NCBI GenBank assembly: GCA_026874595.1
Contig: CM049322.1
Span: forward strand, 51,363,386 to 51,427,385
Length of the DNA stretch: 64,000 nt
Direction of reading: 5' to 3'
Source: Sipunculus nudus
Lineage: Eukaryota; Annelida; Sipuncula; Golfingiida; Sipunculidae
Shown here: positions 60,269-64,000 of the stretch, piece by piece
Numbering within the stretch: the first letter of the stretch is position 1
Layout: each line of letters starts with the position of its first letter
Notes under the pieces: generated by a model
Database searches by the model: none
Told to the model about the DNA's origin: nothing
Seen by the model: only the letters and a program-made list of their open reading frames with translations
Made by a program: the position numbers and the translations under genes

Positions 60269-60511
60269 GTAAGTCGTGAAGTGTTTATTTCTGACAAACA
60301 ACCCATTGCCTGAGGTTTGTCAAAATGTGTGGGACAACATTAGCCCTAGACAAAACGAATCACTTAGGAAGAACAAAATTTACCATATTTTTTCAAAATC
60401 ATTTAAGATTTCAATCATAATTCTTTTTATAATGCCTGTATATATATTTTATAGTGTCAAGTTCTTTATAAATAAATTCACCGGGTGTTACTTTACTGGG
60501 CCTTAGATCCA
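60269..60511. other. no gene seen
   Basis: Would be intron if the donor at 60269 is used. Confidence 0.4.
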
Positions 60512-60595
<84 letters not shown>

Positions 60596-60601
60596 ATATA
60601 T
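60512..60601. repeat. (TA)n microsatellite
   Basis: TA tract with two TTTA interruptions. Confidence 0.95.
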
Positions 60602-61580
60602 ACAATAAGAATAGGTATGTATGTATGTATACTAGTATAAATTCTGTCGGTTAAGTGACTCATGTAACAGGATGAATGTATAATTTCATTATATGACCTG
60701 GTGTTTTATGACACATGGCACAAAGATTCATATATTTTAACTCATATTTCATACATTGTGTAATATACATTCCAGGTATCATGCCATAACCTTATAACAA
60801 ATAATTCAAAAACTAAAATATATATTTGTCATATAAATATGTGCAGTATTTCTGATTTATCAATGAAAAAAGCCGTTCAATAAATAAATATACTTGAATA
60901 AAATTAAGGTACTAAAATGAAAAACATTAGAAAAAAGAAAATACAGACATGTTAGATTAGAAGACAAATGATGCAACTTTGTTGCAGCAAATAAAAATAA
61001 TTGTGAAAGTTTGAGTTTTGTCCAACATTGTTTTATGAAGGAGAGACATTTGTTCAAGGCTAAATTAGATTTTCAGTGCTTAAAAAGTCAAACAGATGTA
61101 ACTGGTCCGATATGAATAACATTTTAACTTGGGGACAAGTCTATATCTAAGACAAAGATATCTTAAGAGGATCATCTGTCATATATTTTAATGTGAAAAG
61201 ATATGGCATTAATGCTCGCAGTTCAGTTACATCTTTTTAAAATAATACCAGCTACACTGTGTATTACTAGGGTGCATGTATTTGATCATCTCCAGTTGGA
61301 TATAGAGGTGTGCTCAGATAAAGAATATTGCAGTGCAGTATAACTTCTATAGGCATAATTTCTTTGGTTAAATGCGATAATGCTAAAGATTTATTAGCAT
61401 GTGCTTGATAAAACTGCATTCACTCTTGCATCAATCCTGTTTATTATTTTTGGTCATATATGTTTCTTGGAAGAAAATGCAATATACTGGTAATGTTTAT
61501 GATATATGTTCAGTATTAAAGATCAGTTGAGGTTCAACCTAGTGTCCGTCTCTTTCATTGCTTCCTTGAACATTTGTGCA
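60602..61580. other. no gene seen
   Basis: AT-rich non-coding sequence. Confidence 0.5.
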
Positions 61581-61587
61581 CATGTTC

Positions 61588-61613
61588 TCTCTCTCTCACA
61601 CACACACACACAC

Positions 61614-61646
<33 letters not shown>
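61588..61646. repeat. CT/CA microsatellite
   Basis: A short CT tract is followed by CA repeats with a CCCTCA interruption. Confidence 0.95.
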
Positions 61647-61649
<3 letters not shown>

Positions 61650-61991
61650 GACTATCGGTTTATATTTTGGGCTGCATGTAATGGTGCATCAAATAATTTA
61701 CTGAATCAAAGCCAGTCAACCAGCACTGAAGGGCTCACTTAATTTAATTTATTGCATTTACAGTAATATCCATGTCGTTTTGATCTCTAGGTGATACCTA
61801 AGGACATAAGATGTACATATAAATGGTGTAGTGGAGATTATTGTTTGAAAAGGAAAGTCACCTGTCACATATTTTATGTGAGGGCAATAAACAGTAGTAT
61901 ATTCAGGGTAGCCATTTGACCTAGGTAAAACCTATTTTACCCAATCCAGTGGATAAAACCTGGGTTAAAAGTATTTTTCCTAGGTTTTACC

Positions 61992-63578
61992 CAGGGTTGG
62001 CAAGTTTTAGGCAGGAAGGTTTTAACCATAGGTTTTAACCTGGTTAAAACTGCCCCGCCTAAAACAGGTTTTGGGCAGGTTTTAGGCACCAAAAGTGCCT
62101 AAAACCTATATTTGTTTAAATGTTTTACTAAAAGATCTATAAAACTACCAAATTGGCTGGGGTGATCCAGTCACAAGGCTTTGCTGGGCTTCTGGAAGGT
62201 TTCAGGTATTACAAGTAATGCAAGATTTCCTGTTGACTGGCATCATGCAGCCTTCAAAGAGCCTGTATAGGTTTCTTGAGCATGAGACCATGTTTGTGTG
62301 GCACATAGTTTCATTGGCCAATGTAAAGTTATTATTAGGACCCTTTGGGTTTCCTAATGAGTGCCCTGCTACCTGGAATGATGTAATAAAGCCTCCAGTA
62401 TGCCTCCTGTAACTTAGTGTAAGGCTGGGTATCAGGGTGGGGGGGGGGGGCATGCTTGATTAGACCAGTTAATTACTATTTATCAGGGTGATGGGGTTAT
62501 AAGACCCAATGGTCATAAGTCCTACTACTGTGTACTAGTAGATGTTCATGTGAACTTTCATACATAACTAGGATGATGCAATCAAAGCCCTTGCCCTGAA
62601 AATTGTTCTTGAGTCAAAATTTTTACTGAGTGATGTAGTCATGGCCCCTGAGCATGACGTGGGTTTCTCAGGCCTTTAGGCTGAACATGGCCCAAAAGCG
62701 ATTATGAATATTCTGTGGTTTGCAACATATTCACTGCAATATATTTTAGCATTTTTCAGTTTTATACTAATTAAAGTATTGCATGAGGGTTCATTTTCAC
62801 AATCTAATCATAAAGTTAACAGAGCATTTTCATCATTATACAGACAATAAGTATGTGCACAAAATCGAAAATTTTGTCAATGGATGACCTAGCTAATGAA
62901 AACAACTAGTGGAAATCTTATTCATTATCAGATAATGTAAAAGATATCATATTTTAGTTTATGGCTAGCATAAAAGATCTTTTATTATTTATAAAATCAA
63001 TCTTTTGCTTGTTGCCATTTGAAGCTACAGGCATTCAAACATACATGATATGTTAGTTAGACAACAGTATAAAGGACTATTCATCAGAGTAAATGGAACA
63101 ACTTTTTGAATTTGGGAAAAACTTCTTTCGCATATATAACAAAATTTAATCCCTTGTGATCATAAAGCCAATCAAAGAATCTGGTTATAAGCTTACAGTA
63201 TTAGCATTCATTTATAAATTGGCAGTAATGGTGGTGGGAGACCTCAGAACATGATTTTGGGATACAAGCTAAAACTTTCATTTGGAAAACCTGAAGTAGT
63301 GTTGTATTCATTTGTTGCTTTTTTTTGTATCATGGTTTATTTGTTTTGCTTGAATAAAGCGTTCCACACTTTTAATTAGTTGAGCATATTTCTGTAATGC
63401 ATTTAGCTGTGTAACAATAAAACATAGTTAAACTGCAAGTCATAGGTGAGGGTAAGTAAGGTTTTAGGCAGTTAAAGGCAGTTTTAGGCAGGTTATAACC
63501 TATTTTAGGCAGTTAAAGGCAGGTTTCAGGCTCTGCCCTGCCAAAAACAAGTTTTAGTCAGCCTAAAACCCAACCCTG
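61992..63578. mobile_element. hAT-like non-autonomous element
   Basis: Ends CAGGGTTGG and CCAACCCTG are inverted repeats. Both are followed inward by TTTTAGGCAG/TTAAAGGCAG-type motifs (61992-62110 and 63460-63560). The flanking octamers GTTTTACC (61984-61991) and ATTTTACC (63579-63586) agree at 7 of 8 positions, which fits a hAT 8-bp duplication. The interior includes a frame at 62218-62412 with no transposase motif and a G run at 62438-62450. The flanking CCTAGGTTTTACCC and TAAAACCT sequences suggest that it landed in an older repeat of similar composition. Confidence 0.8.
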
Positions 63579-64000
63579 ATTTTACCCATTATATACCCCA
63601 GGTTTTTGCCCAGTATATTAGAATATTTTTTTAAAGAATAGCTTCTTTTGAATTGGTCAAAAGAAGTTAAGCACACATTTTGAGAACATAGGTAGCTAAG
63701 CCAAGTGGCTCTGACCACATCATCCCTGTCTAAAAGAAGCTATTTGCACCCATTTGCTACTTGCACTTTAACTCATGTTGGGTTGCGTGTACAAAGCACA
63801 TCACTCTGAATAATATAAATTAGTGGTAAAACTAATTCTGAAGAATAACTTTGTAAAACCTATTTAACCTAAACTGGGATTTTTTTTGCTACTGACATGC
63901 TCCTATATATAGCAGGGTACATCTCAATAGCTGATCACTATATATTCAGCTGTAAATAAAGAACATGCTGTTGTACTACTAGTAATTTCGGGACTATTGC
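63579..64000. other. no gene seen
   Basis: Non-coding to the window end. Confidence 0.5.

Noticed and set aside
62218-62412. 64-codon frame inside the last hAT-like element as transposase
   Set aside because: No hAT motif or conserved Trp/Cys pattern; another frame over the same bases looks equally open.

Overview
The window is eukaryotic, AT-rich, repeat-dense DNA from an invertebrate animal. Evidence: genes with introns and splice sites, many (TA)n tracts, nested DNA transposons, an L1-type LINE, a Ty3/Gypsy fragment, a Penelope-type fragment with hammerhead ribozymes, and a long multi-C2H2 zinc-finger gene. The mix of repeats (GGACGGACGG-type tracts next to 'gctcagatgactc' motifs, SAP-like Gypsy gag) looks most like a mollusc, possibly a bivalve. 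That placement is inference and no species can be named.

Layout. 0-12.5 kb is mobile-element debris. It holds a GIY-YIG-type retroelement tail, an inverted pair of hammerhead ribozymes between (TA)n tracts, a long dispersed repeat split by a TTAA-flanked insertion, and two MITEs. 12.5-25.06 kb and 46.96-55.15 kb are the two arms of an inverted duplication. Each carries a copy of the same zinc-finger gene. The copy at 50.3-54.5 kb (minus) is intact, with about 1413 residues and 18 fingers. The copy at 20.05-24.34 kb (plus) is disabled at both ends. Arm A is split by a 6.9-kb hAT-like element with an 8-bp target duplication. That element holds a tandem array, a second hAT-like element (also with an 8-bp duplication), and a third TIR element inside the second. 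At the inner end of arm A sits a 5.8-kb TIR element (25.06-30.90 kb), followed by a decayed L1 element (about 30.9-34.85 kb, minus).

35-46.9 kb between the arms holds satellite-like repeats, two inverted copies of the long dispersed repeat, and between them the 5' end of a Gypsy-like element (LTR, tRNA-Pro-type primer site, broken gag) whose LTR contains a tRNA-like stretch. 55.15-64 kb has little protein coding. It holds one orphan terminal exon (59.09-59.27 kb, plus) that the sequence supports but I cannot identify, a possible first exon with a strong splice donor at 60.27 kb, minisatellites, and another hAT-like element (61.99-63.58 kb).

Only the zinc-finger gene on the minus strand looks like a full functional gene; it probably encodes a nuclear DNA-binding protein. 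I see no rRNA, no convincing functional tRNA gene, no CRISPR array and no prokaryotic features. All alignments were made by eye, so boundaries of old repeats are good to tens of bases, while target duplications and stop codons are exact.
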